Numbered from the stretch's first letter, positions 26,814 to 35,961 are shown. The stretch: DNA of 64,000 nt from Corynebacterium tuberculostearicum (GCF_016894265.1 NZ_CP069791.1:2369865-2433864), one strand, 5' to 3'. Numbers and translations: made by a program. Notes: generated from the sequence alone by a model not told the origin.

Positions 26814-27818
26814 GTGGCTATAGCTTCGCCGACTGCGTCCAAGGGGGCGCCGAAGGGGGCGTCGGCAAGCGCGCCGAAGCCCCAGCGTAAGAATTATGGG
26901 CGCGTGGCCGGGCTGATTGCTCCGGCGCTCATCGTGCTCGCCGTCATTATCGGCTACCCCATCATCCGCGCCATTGTCCTGTCCTTCCAAGGCAATAGGC
27001 AGCTCAACCCGCAGACGGGGCTTTTTGAGGAGGGCGGCTTTGCCGGGCTGGAAAATTACCTGTACTGGATTAATAACCGGTGTGTTTCCGGCACTGGTCA
27101 GATTTCTACCTGCCCGCCGGGCGTTATCGCCACGGACTTTTGGCCGGCGGTCAAGATCACGCTCTTTTTCACCATCGTTACCGTGCTACTGGAGACCATC
27201 CTGGGCATGCTGATGGCGCTCATTATGAATGGTGAGTACCGCGGCCGCGGCCTGGTGCGCGCTGCGGTGCTTATCCCCTGGGCCATTCCTACGGCCGTCA
27301 CAGCCAAGCTGTGGCAGTTCATGTTCGCCCCGGAGGGCATCATCAACTCGCTGCTTGGTGCGGACATTGCTTGGACCACGGACCCGTTCTACGCTCGCCT
27401 GGCTGTCATCATCGCGGACGTATGGAAGACAGCACCATTCATGGCGCTGCTCATCCTAGCCGGCCTGCAGATGATCCCGAAGGACGTTTACGATGCCGCC
27501 CGTGTGGACGGCGCCAACCGTATTCAGACCTTCTTCCGCATCACGCTCCCGCTGGTGCGCCCGGCGCTCATGGTGGCCGTGCTCTTCCGCACCCTGGATG
27601 CGCTGCGCATGTATGACCTACCGGTCATCATGATTTCTAGCTCCTCCAATTCCCCCACCGCGACCATCTCCCAGCTGGTGGTAGAGGATATGCGCCAGGG
27701 CAACTTCAATTCCGCCTCCGCGCTCTCCACTCTTATATTCCTCCTCATCTTCGTCGTCGCCTTTATCCTCATCCGCTTCCTTGGCGCGGATGTCTCCGGC
27801 AGGAAGGCAGCTAAATAA
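26814..27818 (+). CDS. Carbohydrate ABC transporter permease, MalF type
   Basis: 334 aa. A polar Ala/Lys/Pro-rich N-terminal tail of about 25 residues precedes the first helix; six helices follow. The coupling loop DAARVDGANRIQTFFRITLP is the EAA motif that docks on the ATPase. GTG start at 26814 with AAAGGCGG upstream. It is joined to the next permease by TAATG. Confidence 0.88.
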   Translation: MAIASPTASKGAPKGASASAPKPQRKNYGRVAGLIAPALIVLAVIIGYPIIRAIVLSFQGNRQLNPQTGLFEEGGFAGLENYLYWINNRCVSGTGQISTCPPGVIATDFWPAVKITLFFTIVTVLLETILGMLMALIMNGEYRGRGLVRAAVLIPWAIPTAVTAKLWQFMFAPEGIINSLLGADIAWTTDPFYARLAVIIADVWKTAPFMALLILAGLQMIPKDVYDAARVDGANRIQTFFRITLPLVRPALMVAVLFRTLDALRMYDLPVIMISSSSNSPTATISQLVVEDMRQGNFNSASALSTLIFLLIFVVAFILIRFLGADVSGRKAAK

Positions 27819-28639
27819 TGCGTAAATTCGGACACTACGCCGGCATCGTCTTCATCATGTTCTGGGGCTTGGCGCCCTTTTACTGGATGCTGGTAACCGC
27901 GCTGCGGGATCAGCGCTTCACCTTCGATACCACTCCGTGGCCCACCCACGTCACGCTGGATAATTTCCGCGATGCCTTGGCTACCGATAAGGGCAATGAC
28001 TTCCTGGCCGCCCTCGGTAACTCGCTGCTTATCTCCCTTGTGACCACCGCAGTGGCCGTGCTCATTGGCGTCTTTACCGCCTATGCGCTCTCCCGGTATG
28101 ACTTCCCGGGGAAGGGAATCGTCACCGGCATTATCCTGGCCGCCTCCATGTTCCCGGCCATCGCCTTGGTCACTCCACTCTTCCAGCTCTTTGGCAACCT
28201 GGAATGGATTGGTACCTACCGCGCGATGATCATCCCCAATATTTCCTTCGCGCTGCCGCTTACGGTCTACACGCTGCTGAGCTTTTTCCGCCAGCTTCCC
28301 TGGGAACTGGAAGAAGCAGCCCGGGTGGATGGGGCCTCGCGTTCCCAGGCCTTCCGCCTAGTGCTTCTGCCGCTTGCGGCCCCCGCGCTTTTTACCACCG
28401 CGATTATCGCCTTTATCACCACGTGGAACGAGTTCATGCTGGCCAAGCAACTCTCCACCACCGATACCGAGCCGGTGACCGTGGCCATCGCGCGCTTCTC
28501 CGGCCCCTCGGCTTTCGAGTACCCCTATGCCGCCACTATGGCCGCTGGCGCGCTGGTGACCATCCCCTTGATCATTATGGTGCTCGTCTTCCAGCACCGC
28601 ATCGTCGCCGGACTGACCGCGGGCGGTGTCAAGGCCTAA
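27818..28639 (+). CDS. Carbohydrate ABC transporter permease, MalG type
   Basis: 273 aa with six helices; the EAA coupling motif is EEAARVDGASRSQAFRLVLL near residue 167. It pairs with the upstream MalF-type protein to form the channel. The start shares one base with the previous stop, and the stop shares TAATG with the next small gene. Confidence 0.88.
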   Translation: MRKFGHYAGIVFIMFWGLAPFYWMLVTALRDQRFTFDTTPWPTHVTLDNFRDALATDKGNDFLAALGNSLLISLVTTAVAVLIGVFTAYALSRYDFPGKGIVTGIILAASMFPAIALVTPLFQLFGNLEWIGTYRAMIIPNISFALPLTVYTLLSFFRQLPWELEEAARVDGASRSQAFRLVLLPLAAPALFTTAIIAFITTWNEFMLAKQLSTTDTEPVTVAIARFSGPSAFEYPYAATMAAGALVTIPLIIMVLVFQHRIVAGLTAGGVKA

Positions 28640-28824
28640 TGCGCCGGGCCATCCTGTGGGATACCGCCCTGGGTTTCCTCGGTTTCTTTAGCGTCCTCGC
28701 GGTTATTCAAGCTGTACTCAATCTCTTCCACGACTCCCCCGCCCTATGGCCCGGCCTTCTTGCCGGTGCCCTGTGTCTCCTTACCTATCTGACCTGGTGG
28801 GCAAAAAGAAAGGACCTTTCATGA
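28639..28824 (+). CDS. Small two-helix membrane protein of the sugar importer operon
   Basis: 61 aa: MRRAILWDTALGFLGFFSVL begins the first helix, and LLAGALCLLTYLTWW is the second, followed by a basic tail AKRKDLS. The start is coupled to the permease stop (TAATG) and the stop overlaps the next ATG (ATGA). C. glutamicum sugar importers also carry extra small membrane components; a role in importer assembly or activity is inferred only from position. Confidence 0.75.
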   Translation: MRRAILWDTALGFLGFFSVLAVIQAVLNLFHDSPALWPGLLAGALCLLTYLTWWAKRKDLS

Positions 28825-30311
28825 GCTGGTACCACAATGCCGTCTTCTACCAAGCCCTCGTCGGCTCCTTTAAGGCCGATGGCGATAAGGAGGTAGGCAC
28901 GCTGCGCGGGGTCATCGATAAGCTGGATTACCTCCAGTGGCTCGGCGTGGACTGCCTGTGGCTTTCTCCTTTTTATGCCAGCCCCCTGCGCGATGATGGC
29001 TACGATATCGCGGACTACTACTCTATCCACCCAAATTATGGCTCGATGGAAGACTTTGAAGAGCTCATTGCGGAGCTGCACCGCCGCGGCATGCGCATTA
29101 TGACGGATCTGGCGCTCAACCACACCAGCTCCGATCACCCGTGGTTCCAGGCCTCGCGCACAGATCCCGATGGACCCTACGGAGATTTCTATGTCTGGGG
29201 CGATGACCCAGAGCGCTACCCCGAGATCCGCGTCATTTTCACCGACGTGGAGACTTCCAATTGGACCTGGGATGATAAGCGCGGCCAGTATTACTTCCAC
29301 CGCTTTTACTCCCACCAGCCGGATCTGAACTATGATAACCCGGCAGTACAGGAGGAAGTATTCAAGATCTTGTCCTTCTGGATGGACAAGGGTTTGGACG
29401 GCCTGCGCCTCGATGCTATTGCTTATCTCTTTGAGCGCGACGATGCAGGCGGCGAATCCCTGCCGGAGACCATCGAGTTTGTGGAAAAGGTTCGCTCCTT
29501 TATGGACGCCCACTACCCAGACGCGGTGCTTATCGCAGAGGCTAACCAACCGCCTGCCGAAACCATGCAATTCTATGGCCAGGGCGAGCGCTTCCACATG
29601 GTCTTCAACTTCCCGGTCATGCCGCGGCTATACCAAGCTTTGGCGCTTGGCGACGCCACCCCGGTCTACTCCATCCTCGACGAACTGCCCCAGCTTCCGG
29701 AAGGCTGCCAGTGGGGAACCTTCCTGCGCAACCACGATGAGCTCACCCTAGAGATGGTGGACGATAGCGTACGCGACCTGATGTACCAGGCCTACCTGCC
29801 TGAAGAAGGCATGCGCGCTCACGTGGGCATTGCCCGCCGTCTGATGCCGCTGATGAACGGCGACCGCCGCAAAGTGGAGCTAATGTTCTCCCTCCTGATG
29901 ACCCTGCCGGGCGCACCGTTTATTTACTACGGCGATGAGATTGGCATGCTCGATGACACCACGCTCCCAGACCGCTATGCGGTGCGTACCCCTATGCAGT
30001 GGGACGATTCCGAGCACGCTGGCTTCAGCACTAGCGCCCCCTCCCGCTTTCCCATTGTGGGAGGCACCTCTGTGGCCGCCCAGCTTGATGACGCCACCTC
30101 TTTGCTTAACACCGTCCGCTCCATGATTGCTGAGCGCCATGCTCATCCGGATCTCGGCACCGCTCCGTGCGAGCCGGTCGAGACGGGCGAAGAGGCCGTC
30201 CTTGGCTACCAGCGCGGCAATTTGCTGTGCCTGCACAACTTCAGCGATCGGTCCATCGATCTCGGGCCAGTAGAGCTCGGGCCGTATGGTTACGCCTGGC
30301 TGCCGGCCTAA
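28821..30311 (+). CDS. treS: Trehalose synthase-like GH13 enzyme
   Basis: 496 aa alpha-amylase family protein. GH13 regions: LGVDCLWLSPFYASPLRDDG, MTDLALNHTS, DGLRLDAIAYL with the nucleophile D, LIAEANQPPAET with the acid/base E, FLRNHDELTLEMV with the third acid. The GPYGDFYVWGDDPERY, HRFYSHQPDLNYDNP and VRTPMQW stretches are characteristic of maltose alpha-D-glucosyltransferase (TreS). Start ATG at 28821 (AAAGGACC upstream); upstream in-frame ATG belongs to the small membrane gene region. In this operon it would convert imported maltose or trehalose. Confidence 0.8.
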   Translation: MSWYHNAVFYQALVGSFKADGDKEVGTLRGVIDKLDYLQWLGVDCLWLSPFYASPLRDDGYDIADYYSIHPNYGSMEDFEELIAELHRRGMRIMTDLALNHTSSDHPWFQASRTDPDGPYGDFYVWGDDPERYPEIRVIFTDVETSNWTWDDKRGQYYFHRFYSHQPDLNYDNPAVQEEVFKILSFWMDKGLDGLRLDAIAYLFERDDAGGESLPETIEFVEKVRSFMDAHYPDAVLIAEANQPPAETMQFYGQGERFHMVFNFPVMPRLYQALALGDATPVYSILDELPQLPEGCQWGTFLRNHDELTLEMVDDSVRDLMYQAYLPEEGMRAHVGIARRLMPLMNGDRRKVELMFSLLMTLPGAPFIYYGDEIGMLDDTTLPDRYAVRTPMQWDDSEHAGFSTSAPSRFPIVGGTSVAAQLDDATSLLNTVRSMIAERHAHPDLGTAPCEPVETGEEAVLGYQRGNLLCLHNFSDRSIDLGPVELGPYGYAWLPA

Positions 30312-30373
30312 GTCTAAGCGCGCAGCCGCAGCCCTCCCTCTCCCCAAAGCTACACCGCAACGCACAGAGAAGA

Positions 30374-30409
30374 AGCGCCCCGTCGGTCCTTGTGGACCGA
30401 CGGGGCGCT
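30374..30409. terminator. Strong bidirectional terminator
   Basis: AGCGCCCCGTCGGTCC (30374-30389) and its exact complement (30394-30409) form a 16-bp perfect stem with a TTGT loop, between the convergent treS and secreted-protein genes. Confidence 0.8.
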
Positions 30410-30426
30410 CTACTTACGCAGTGGAG

Positions 30427-31005
30427 TTAGTTCCACTCAGGGGCGTCTTCGAGGCGCAGCTCGGAGTAGCGCGCTTCCGGTACGGTGGCCGAGTACGGCT
30501 TGCCCTGCGCTTCCCACTGCTGGTCAGCGTTACAGCGCACGTCCTGACCATCGGTGTCGAGCATGGTAAAGCCCCACACCAGCTTGCCCTGCGAGTTCGC
30601 AGGCAGGGTGTACGGGCCAACCACCTGGTTTAGCTTCCAGTGCTGCTCGCTGACGTAGTTGAAGCCATAGGTCTTGGTCAGCACCTTGGCTAGCTCACCG
30701 GTGCCCTCAACGGACCCGGAGACCTCGATGGTCTGCGTGCGAGCCTGGGTAACGGTGTGCTTGACCGGTACTTCCTCGGCGTTGCGGTTTGCCACGCTGG
30801 TAGCGTCGGTCTGCTTGAACCAGCGGCGCTTTGCGGTGACGTAGGTGCCGTTTTCACCTGGCGTCGAGCAATGCGTGCCTGGCTTGTAGTCGTCGTTCCA
30901 GCGCTGGGGCAGCTCAAAGTCCCCACCGAAATCAGCGGCGTGGGCAACAGGAGCGGCCACCAGGCTCAGCGCCGCGAGGGCGCTAGCGATGGACGTCTTG
31001 CTCAC
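30427..31005 (-). CDS. Secreted protein A of a three-gene family
   Basis: 192 aa with a signal peptide ending SLVAAPVAHA-ADF. The mature part aligns along its length with protein B (31008-31580): CSTPGENGTY versus CSNPGDTGQT at the start, ARTQTIEVSGSVEGTGEL then VVGPYTLPANSQGKLVWGF, and a second cysteine in VRCNADQQW. The Thr/Ser-rich alternating centre recalls aerolysin-type beta-hairpins (inference). GTG at 31005 is 2 nt after the stop of protein B, with GGGG upstream, so the genes are coupled. Function unknown. Confidence 0.75.
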   Translation of the reverse strand: MSKTSIASALAALSLVAAPVAHAADFGGDFELPQRWNDDYKPGTHCSTPGENGTYVTAKRRWFKQTDATSVANRNAEEVPVKHTVTQARTQTIEVSGSVEGTGELAKVLTKTYGFNYVSEQHWKLNQVVGPYTLPANSQGKLVWGFTMLDTDGQDVRCNADQQWEAQGKPYSATVPEARYSELRLEDAPEWN

Positions 31006-31007
31006 GT

Positions 31008-31580
31008 TTAGCCCCAATCGTTGTTATCGCGGGTGGAGACCTCGATGTGGCGCTCCTTCGGCAGGGTGGCGGTGAAGGTGCCGCCGTTGGCCTGCCACTT
31101 GTGGTCGGAGCCGCACACGGTCTTCTGGCCCTCAAAGTCAGAGACAACCCAGCCGGCGCGCAGGACGGCGGTCTTGCCCGGAGCGATGTTGTACGGACCT
31201 ACCTGCTCGCCTACCTCGTAGGACTGGCTATCGGTGTAGCTGGAGGAGAAGGTGAAGTTGATGAGGTCCATCAGCTTGAAGTCAATGCCTGCGGACACAT
31301 TCCAGGTCTTGGTCTTGGTCTCGGTGATGGAACGGGTTACCGGCAACGGCTCATCGTTGTAGTTGGACACGGTCCAGGAACCGGCGGAGCCATCGAAGTA
31401 GGTGCGCTTGATGTCAACGGTCTGGCCGGTGTCGCCCGGGTTGGAGCAACGCTCACCGATGGTGGTCGGGTTGGCCGGGCCGAGGTCGCGCTGCGGCAGG
31501 GCGTTAGCGGCCGGAGCGAAGATGAGGCCGGAAGCAACGGCAAGAGCCGCGGTGGTAGAAGCAATCTTGGACTTGAACAT
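31008..31580 (-). CDS. Secreted protein B of a three-gene family, aerolysin-like features
   Basis: 190 aa. Signal peptide MFKSKIASTTAALAVASGLI, cleavage after PAANA. Mature part: CSNPGDTG, then SITETKTKTWNVSAGIDFK and MDLINFTFSSSYTDSQSYEV, two alternating polar/apolar strands as in beta-pore-forming hairpins, then VGPYNIAPGKTAVLRAGWVV and a closing cysteine in TVCGSDHKW. AAGGAG lies 8 nt before ATG 31580. Probably co-transcribed with C (33 nt upstream) and A. A pore-forming or envelope role is a structural guess. Confidence 0.78.
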   Translation of the reverse strand: MFKSKIASTTAALAVASGLIFAPAANALPQRDLGPANPTTIGERCSNPGDTGQTVDIKRTYFDGSAGSWTVSNYNDEPLPVTRSITETKTKTWNVSAGIDFKLMDLINFTFSSSYTDSQSYEVGEQVGPYNIAPGKTAVLRAGWVVSDFEGQKTVCGSDHKWQANGGTFTATLPKERHIEVSTRDNNDWG

Positions 31581-31613
31581 GGAATTTTCTCCTTGCGTAG
31601 ATGAGGGTGGTGT

Positions 31614-32882
31614 TTAGTAGATGGTCTGGGTAGGAACCGGCAGGTCGCGGAATTCGTCCGGAGTGACGTCCTCGGTGCGGGTGTTGCCGGCCTTATCGGT
31701 GATCTTGGCCTCTGCCCAGAAGCCGCTCGGGGCGGAGGTCTGCTTGTAGTTAGAGGTGAGGTCGTAGTTTCCGCTCTTGCCGCAGTGAATCTCGCGGTAG
31801 TTGATGCGGGTCATGGTGGTGCCATACTCCACACGCACACGCTCGCCTGGCTTGAGGTCGACGTGCTTAAGCTCGGTGCCGACCGGCATGTAGGCGCGCT
31901 TTACGGCACCGACGGACTCCAGCCAGCCCTTCGGAATATCGCCGCGGTTGCCCCGCCAGTTGGTGTACGGGGCGTGCTCGGCGCCAACGACGAAGTCGGT
32001 TACCGGTGCGAACTCGTAGTCGCCCTTGGACCAATTGAGGAAGTCCGTGGAGTAACCAGCCTTCCGGTAGGTCGGCTTTACCGCGGTGATGTCCAGCGGG
32101 TACCAGGAGGTATCGCCGGCTTCACACTTATCGCCTTCCTTAGGCCAGGAGGGATCGCGCTGCAGATCTGCAGAAGGCTGCATGATTTCATCCTTCTTCG
32201 GATCGGCAATCTTCTCTAGGCTCGGGCCAGATACGGAGGTGTAGTTGCCCTCGATCGGCTTGGAGTTTGCACCCGGGGAACGGGATGGAATTTCCATGGC
32301 CAAATCGGATACGGAGCCGTCCGCCTTGATGATGTAGGCGAAGGCGTAGCGCTCGGCCGGGCCCTTACCGCGGATGACGTTAGAGCCTGGGATGTTTTCC
32401 AAGCGGTCATCGTTGCAGCCTACGAACATGGAGATGAAGTCCTTTTCAATGACGCCGTATTCGACGCGGAAGGACTCACCCGGCTTCAGCTTCACAGGGC
32501 CGAAGGTTTCTTTATCGCGCCAGCCGTTGGTCATCTTCAGACCGATATCGGACTTAGCGGTGGTGTCCCAACCGGAAGGCAGCTTGGCCTTGGAATTGGC
32601 TTCAATCTCGTGATTGGTACCAGTTTCTACCTCGGCGGTGTAGGGCACTTCTTGGTTGGTGGTGTTTTTAAACTGCAGGGTGCCGTCGCTCATGTAGCGG
32701 CGGCCGGTTTCTGCAAAGCGCCATTCACGCTCTGCGTTATCGCCGGAAGCACTGCAGCTCTTGTAGAGGTTGGAAATGGGATATGCCTGCGGCATCGGGG
32801 GAACATCTCCCGCGTGTGCCACTGGCGTGAAGAGAGCCGCTACGGCGAGCGGTGCGAGCAAACGCAGTCCCTTTTTAATCAC
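31614..32882 (-). CDS. Secreted protein C with two copies of the family domain
   Basis: 422 aa. Signal peptide MIKKGLRLLAPLAVAALFTP, cleavage after VAHA. Two repeats of the domain seen in A and B: the first from CSASGDNA (residue about 43) through KLKPGESFRVEYGV to FVGC; the second from KCEAGDTSW (about 253) through DLKPGERVRVEYGT to IHC. Each is bounded by one cysteine pair. A linker rich in P, K and D joins them. GTG at 32882, with AAGGACGG upstream. First gene of the C-B-A unit. Function unknown. Confidence 0.75.
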   Translation of the reverse strand: MIKKGLRLLAPLAVAALFTPVAHAGDVPPMPQAYPISNLYKSCSASGDNAEREWRFAETGRRYMSDGTLQFKNTTNQEVPYTAEVETGTNHEIEANSKAKLPSGWDTTAKSDIGLKMTNGWRDKETFGPVKLKPGESFRVEYGVIEKDFISMFVGCNDDRLENIPGSNVIRGKGPAERYAFAYIIKADGSVSDLAMEIPSRSPGANSKPIEGNYTSVSGPSLEKIADPKKDEIMQPSADLQRDPSWPKEGDKCEAGDTSWYPLDITAVKPTYRKAGYSTDFLNWSKGDYEFAPVTDFVVGAEHAPYTNWRGNRGDIPKGWLESVGAVKRAYMPVGTELKHVDLKPGERVRVEYGTTMTRINYREIHCGKSGNYDLTSNYKQTSAPSGFWAEAKITDKAGNTRTEDVTPDEFRDLPVPTQTIY

Positions 32883-33232
32883 CAGAAGACCGTCCTTAAT
32901 AGATCGTTAAAAATCAGGGGAAACATTCATGAAGACTCAGGCAATCATAAGGGCTTAAAGGACGCACATCAATAGTTGAATGAAATTCTTCCTACTACTT
33001 TTACCTGCCTTGAGGTGCAATAATGGGCGCTTACCTGCCCGGCACCGTTAAATGTTTACAGGAGACACCACCCCCAGATTAGGGCCCTTCAACCTAATGC
33101 CACCCAAGAAATTCCCAGGTTCCATGCACTGCCCACACTGTAGTGGCATTTGCCACCCAATCATTTTCCGCACCGCGTCCCCGCAGCGTTCCATTCCGCA
33201 TTGTGAGGGGTGCGCTAGTAGTGTGGGGGCCT
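32883..33232. other. Intergenic region between secreted-protein unit and accD
   Basis: 350 nt with no convincing gene. It must contain the leftward promoter for the C-B-A unit and the rightward accD promoter. TTTTACCTGCC near 33000 and CTTACCTGCC near 33030 are a direct repeat of unknown meaning. Confidence 0.5.
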
Positions 33233-34693
33233 ATGACTGACCTGAAAACCACCGCCGGCAAGATCGAGGACCTGGACGCCAAGCTCGCCGAGTCCCGCGC
33301 GCCGCTGGGAGAAGGCGAGCCGGCCGCCCGCACCCGCGTGACGCAGCTGCTCGATGAGGGCTCCTTCGTGGAAACGGACGCGCTAGCCCGCCACCGCTCT
33401 ACCGACTTCGGTCGCGAGCATGACCGCCCCTATACTGATGGCGTAGTGACCGGCTACGGCACTATCGACGGCCGCCGCGTCTGCGTCTTTAGCCAGGACG
33501 GCGAAATCTTCGACGGCACGATGGGTGAGGTTTATGCCGAAAAGCTCACCAAGGTATATGACCTCGCCATCAAGACCGGCGTGCCCATCATCGGCATCTA
33601 TGAATCCACCGGCCCGCGTGTGCAAGAGGGCATCGTCACCATGGCCGGATACGCCCGCCTCATGGCGCGTGTCTCCCAGGCTTCGGGCCTTATCCCGCAG
33701 ATTTCCGTTGTCGCGGGCAATACCAGCGGCATTGCGGCGTTCGCGCCGACGTTTGCCGATGTCCTCGTAGTCACCCAGGGCACCGCCCTCCACCAGGCCG
33801 CCAGCCACGTGGCCGGCGCTGAGCCAGAGACCTTTGGCGGCGCCGCAGCCCACGCAGAGTCTGGCACTGCTCACCTGGTGGCCAGCGACGACAAGCAGGC
33901 TCTGTCCCTCGTGCGCGATGTTTTGGCCTACTTCCCCGCCAATAACCGCGCCGCGGCGCCGCGCGTGGATGCCGGTAGCGTCGCGGACTTTGATCTCAAT
34001 AGCGTCATCCCGGATACCGCCGCGCAGGCCTATGACATGAGCGAGGTCATCAAGGCTGTCGTCGATGAAGGCTCCTTCTTCGAGCTTTCCGCCGAGGCCG
34101 CACAAAACATCCTTACCGGTTTTGCCTACATCGATGGCCGCGCCGTCGGCATCGTTGCCAACCAGCCGCTGGCGCTGGCCGGCGCCTTGGACTCCGCCGC
34201 GGCAGAAAAGGCCGCACGCTTCGTGCGTACCTGTGATGCCTTCAATACTCCCATCGTGGAATTCGTGGACTCCCCAGGCTTTGTGCCTACCCCGGAAGAG
34301 GAAAAGGCCGGCCTGCTGCGCAGAGCGTCGAAGTTTGCCTATGCGCAGGCTGAAGCGAGCGTCGGCAAGCTCACTGTGATCACCCGCAAGGCCATTGGCC
34401 CGGCCTACGCATTTATGGGCGCCAAGGACCTCGGCGCGGACCTGGTCTACGCATGGCCCACCGCGGAAATTGCCGTCACCCAGGCCTCCCAAGCTTCCCT
34501 GGCCATTTATGGCTCGGAGGACAAGGAAGAGGAGATGGACGAGCTCTTCTTGCACCCGTATGCCGCAGCAGAGCGCGGGCTGGCCGATAATGTTATCGAG
34601 CCAACTGCAACCCGCCACTACCTGGTAGAAGGCCTGCGCCTGCTAGAGCGCAAGGCCGTGGCCCAGGTACCGAAGAAGCACGGAACCGTTTAG
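33233..34693 (+). CDS. accD: Acyl-CoA carboxylase beta (carboxyltransferase) subunit
   Basis: 486 aa, a shortened but complete member of the AccD/DtsR family. N-terminal half: VTGYGTIDGRRVCVFSQDGE, YESTGPRVQEGI; C-terminal half: AIGPAYAFMGAKDLGADLVY, WPTAEIAVTQASQASLAIYG. It transfers the carboxyl group from biotin on AccBC to acetyl- or acyl-CoA for fatty/mycolic acid synthesis. Start ATG at 33233 with GTGGGGG upstream; the upstream open frame is not supported. Followed by accE after 8 nt. Confidence 0.88.
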   Translation: MTDLKTTAGKIEDLDAKLAESRAPLGEGEPAARTRVTQLLDEGSFVETDALARHRSTDFGREHDRPYTDGVVTGYGTIDGRRVCVFSQDGEIFDGTMGEVYAEKLTKVYDLAIKTGVPIIGIYESTGPRVQEGIVTMAGYARLMARVSQASGLIPQISVVAGNTSGIAAFAPTFADVLVVTQGTALHQAASHVAGAEPETFGGAAAHAESGTAHLVASDDKQALSLVRDVLAYFPANNRAAAPRVDAGSVADFDLNSVIPDTAAQAYDMSEVIKAVVDEGSFFELSAEAAQNILTGFAYIDGRAVGIVANQPLALAGALDSAAAEKAARFVRTCDAFNTPIVEFVDSPGFVPTPEEEKAGLLRRASKFAYAQAEASVGKLTVITRKAIGPAYAFMGAKDLGADLVYAWPTAEIAVTQASQASLAIYGSEDKEEEMDELFLHPYAAAERGLADNVIEPTATRHYLVEGLRLLERKAVAQVPKKHGTV

Positions 34694-34701
34694 GAGGGGA
34701 A

Positions 34702-34911
34702 ATGTCTACGCCGGAAATCAAGGTAGTCAAGGGCAATCCCACCGAGGATGAGCTCGCGGCCCTGCGCGCCGTATTGGCGCAGATGAGCGCCAAGCACTCG
34801 GGCTCCACCGGAGAACGCAATGAATGGGGCAACCCGGCCGAGCGCTTCGAGCGCTATGGCGCGCAGCGCGTCTACAACCCCTCCGCCTTCCATACCGTAC
34901 GGTACTTCTAA
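34702..34911 (+). CDS. accE: Acyl-CoA carboxylase epsilon subunit
   Basis: 69 aa. IKVVKGNPTEDELAALRAVL is the conserved actinobacterial AccE core, and the C-terminus is basic/aromatic. It stabilises the AccBC-AccD complex. AGGAGG precedes the ATG; the stop shares TAATG with maf. Confidence 0.88.
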   Translation: MSTPEIKVVKGNPTEDELAALRAVLAQMSAKHSGSTGERNEWGNPAERFERYGAQRVYNPSAFHTVRYF

Positions 34912-35498
34912 TGCGGCTTATCCTCGCCTCCCAATCACCCTCGCGCGCGTCTATCCTGCGCGGCGCGGGCGTGGAGCCCGTTTTGGAGCCGGCCGATATT
35001 GACGAGCGCTCCCTCGAAGCCTCGCTCGCGGGCCACCCGCCGGCCGATATCGTGGCGGCCCTCGCCACCGCCAAGGCTGAAAAGGTGGCCGAACGCTACC
35101 CCACCGAGCCCGTCATCGGCGGCGATTCCATGCTGCTGCTCGACGGCGAGCTACAAGGCAAGCCCCTTACTGAGGAAGCCACCATTGAGCGCTGGCACCA
35201 GCAAGCCGGCCGCACAGCCGAGCTGCTGACCGGCCACTGCCTTATCTTTGGCGATAAGCGCCATGTGGAAACGTCCACCACCACGGTGCACTTTGCCCAG
35301 GCCAGCAAGGCCGATATCGCAGCCTATGCCCACTCCGGCGAGCCTCTCCACTGCGCCGGTGCCTTTACCTTGGAAGCTATGGGCGGCTGGTTCATTGACC
35401 GCATCGAAGGCGATCCTTCCTCCGTTATCGGGCTATCGCTGCCGGTGGTGCGTCGCGCGCTCTATGCCTTTGATCTGAACGTCTCCGATTTCTGGTAG
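34911..35498 (+). CDS. maf: Maf family nucleoside triphosphate pyrophosphatase
   Basis: 195 aa. LILASQSPSRASILRGAG N-terminal motif, VIGGDSMLLLDGELQGKP with the conserved acid, and GAFTLEAMGGWFIDRIEGD near the C-terminus. Hydrolyses non-canonical or excess nucleotides to monophosphates. ATG at 34911 overlaps the accE stop; sequence upstream in the same frame belongs to accE. Confidence 0.88.
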   Translation: MRLILASQSPSRASILRGAGVEPVLEPADIDERSLEASLAGHPPADIVAALATAKAEKVAERYPTEPVIGGDSMLLLDGELQGKPLTEEATIERWHQQAGRTAELLTGHCLIFGDKRHVETSTTTVHFAQASKADIAAYAHSGEPLHCAGAFTLEAMGGWFIDRIEGDPSSVIGLSLPVVRRALYAFDLNVSDFW

Positions 35499-35529
35499 CA
35501 GCGCGCCGGCGTCGCTACAGTGGGGTGGC

Positions 35530-35946
35530 ATGGAAATGAAAGACATGCTTGCCCCGAAACCCATTGAGCTGCCGGCCGATCCCGGCGCAGAGTCCACCTC
35601 GGATCTCGCCGCCGGCATTGTTGCCCACCCCGATTCCCCGCTGCTGTGGGCACTCCTAGCGGAGCAGGAGCTCAAGGAGCAGGAAGGCTCCGAGCCGGCC
35701 GCTTTCATCACCGCCTACGCTTACGCGCGCACGGGCTACCACCGCAGCCTCGACCGCCTGCGTGGCAATGGTTGGAAGGGTTGGGGCCCTATCCCCTTCT
35801 CCCATGAACCGAACCAGGGTGTCCTGCGCGCCATCGCCGCGCTCGGCCACGCAGCCAAGGCCATCGGCGAAGACGACGAGTACGACCGCATTCGCCAGAT
35901 GCTTTCCGACGCCGACCCGGACTCCGTCGCCACCCTCCTCGACTAA
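35530..35946 (+). CDS. DUF3151 family protein
   Basis: 138 aa cytoplasmic protein conserved in actinobacteria: LLWALLAEQEL, AYAYARTGYHRSLDRLRGNG, WGPIPFSHEPNQGVLRAIAAL. The function of the family is not known. GGGGTGG lies before the ATG. Confidence 0.8.
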   Translation: MEMKDMLAPKPIELPADPGAESTSDLAAGIVAHPDSPLLWALLAEQELKEQEGSEPAAFITAYAYARTGYHRSLDRLRGNGWKGWGPIPFSHEPNQGVLRAIAALGHAAKAIGEDDEYDRIRQMLSDADPDSVATLLD

Positions 35947-35961
35947 TCCTGGAGTTCCCGC

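Noticed and set aside
33383..34618. 411-codon open frame opposite accD
   Set aside because: Gly/His/Asp-biased translation typical of antisense high-GC frames; accD is unambiguous.
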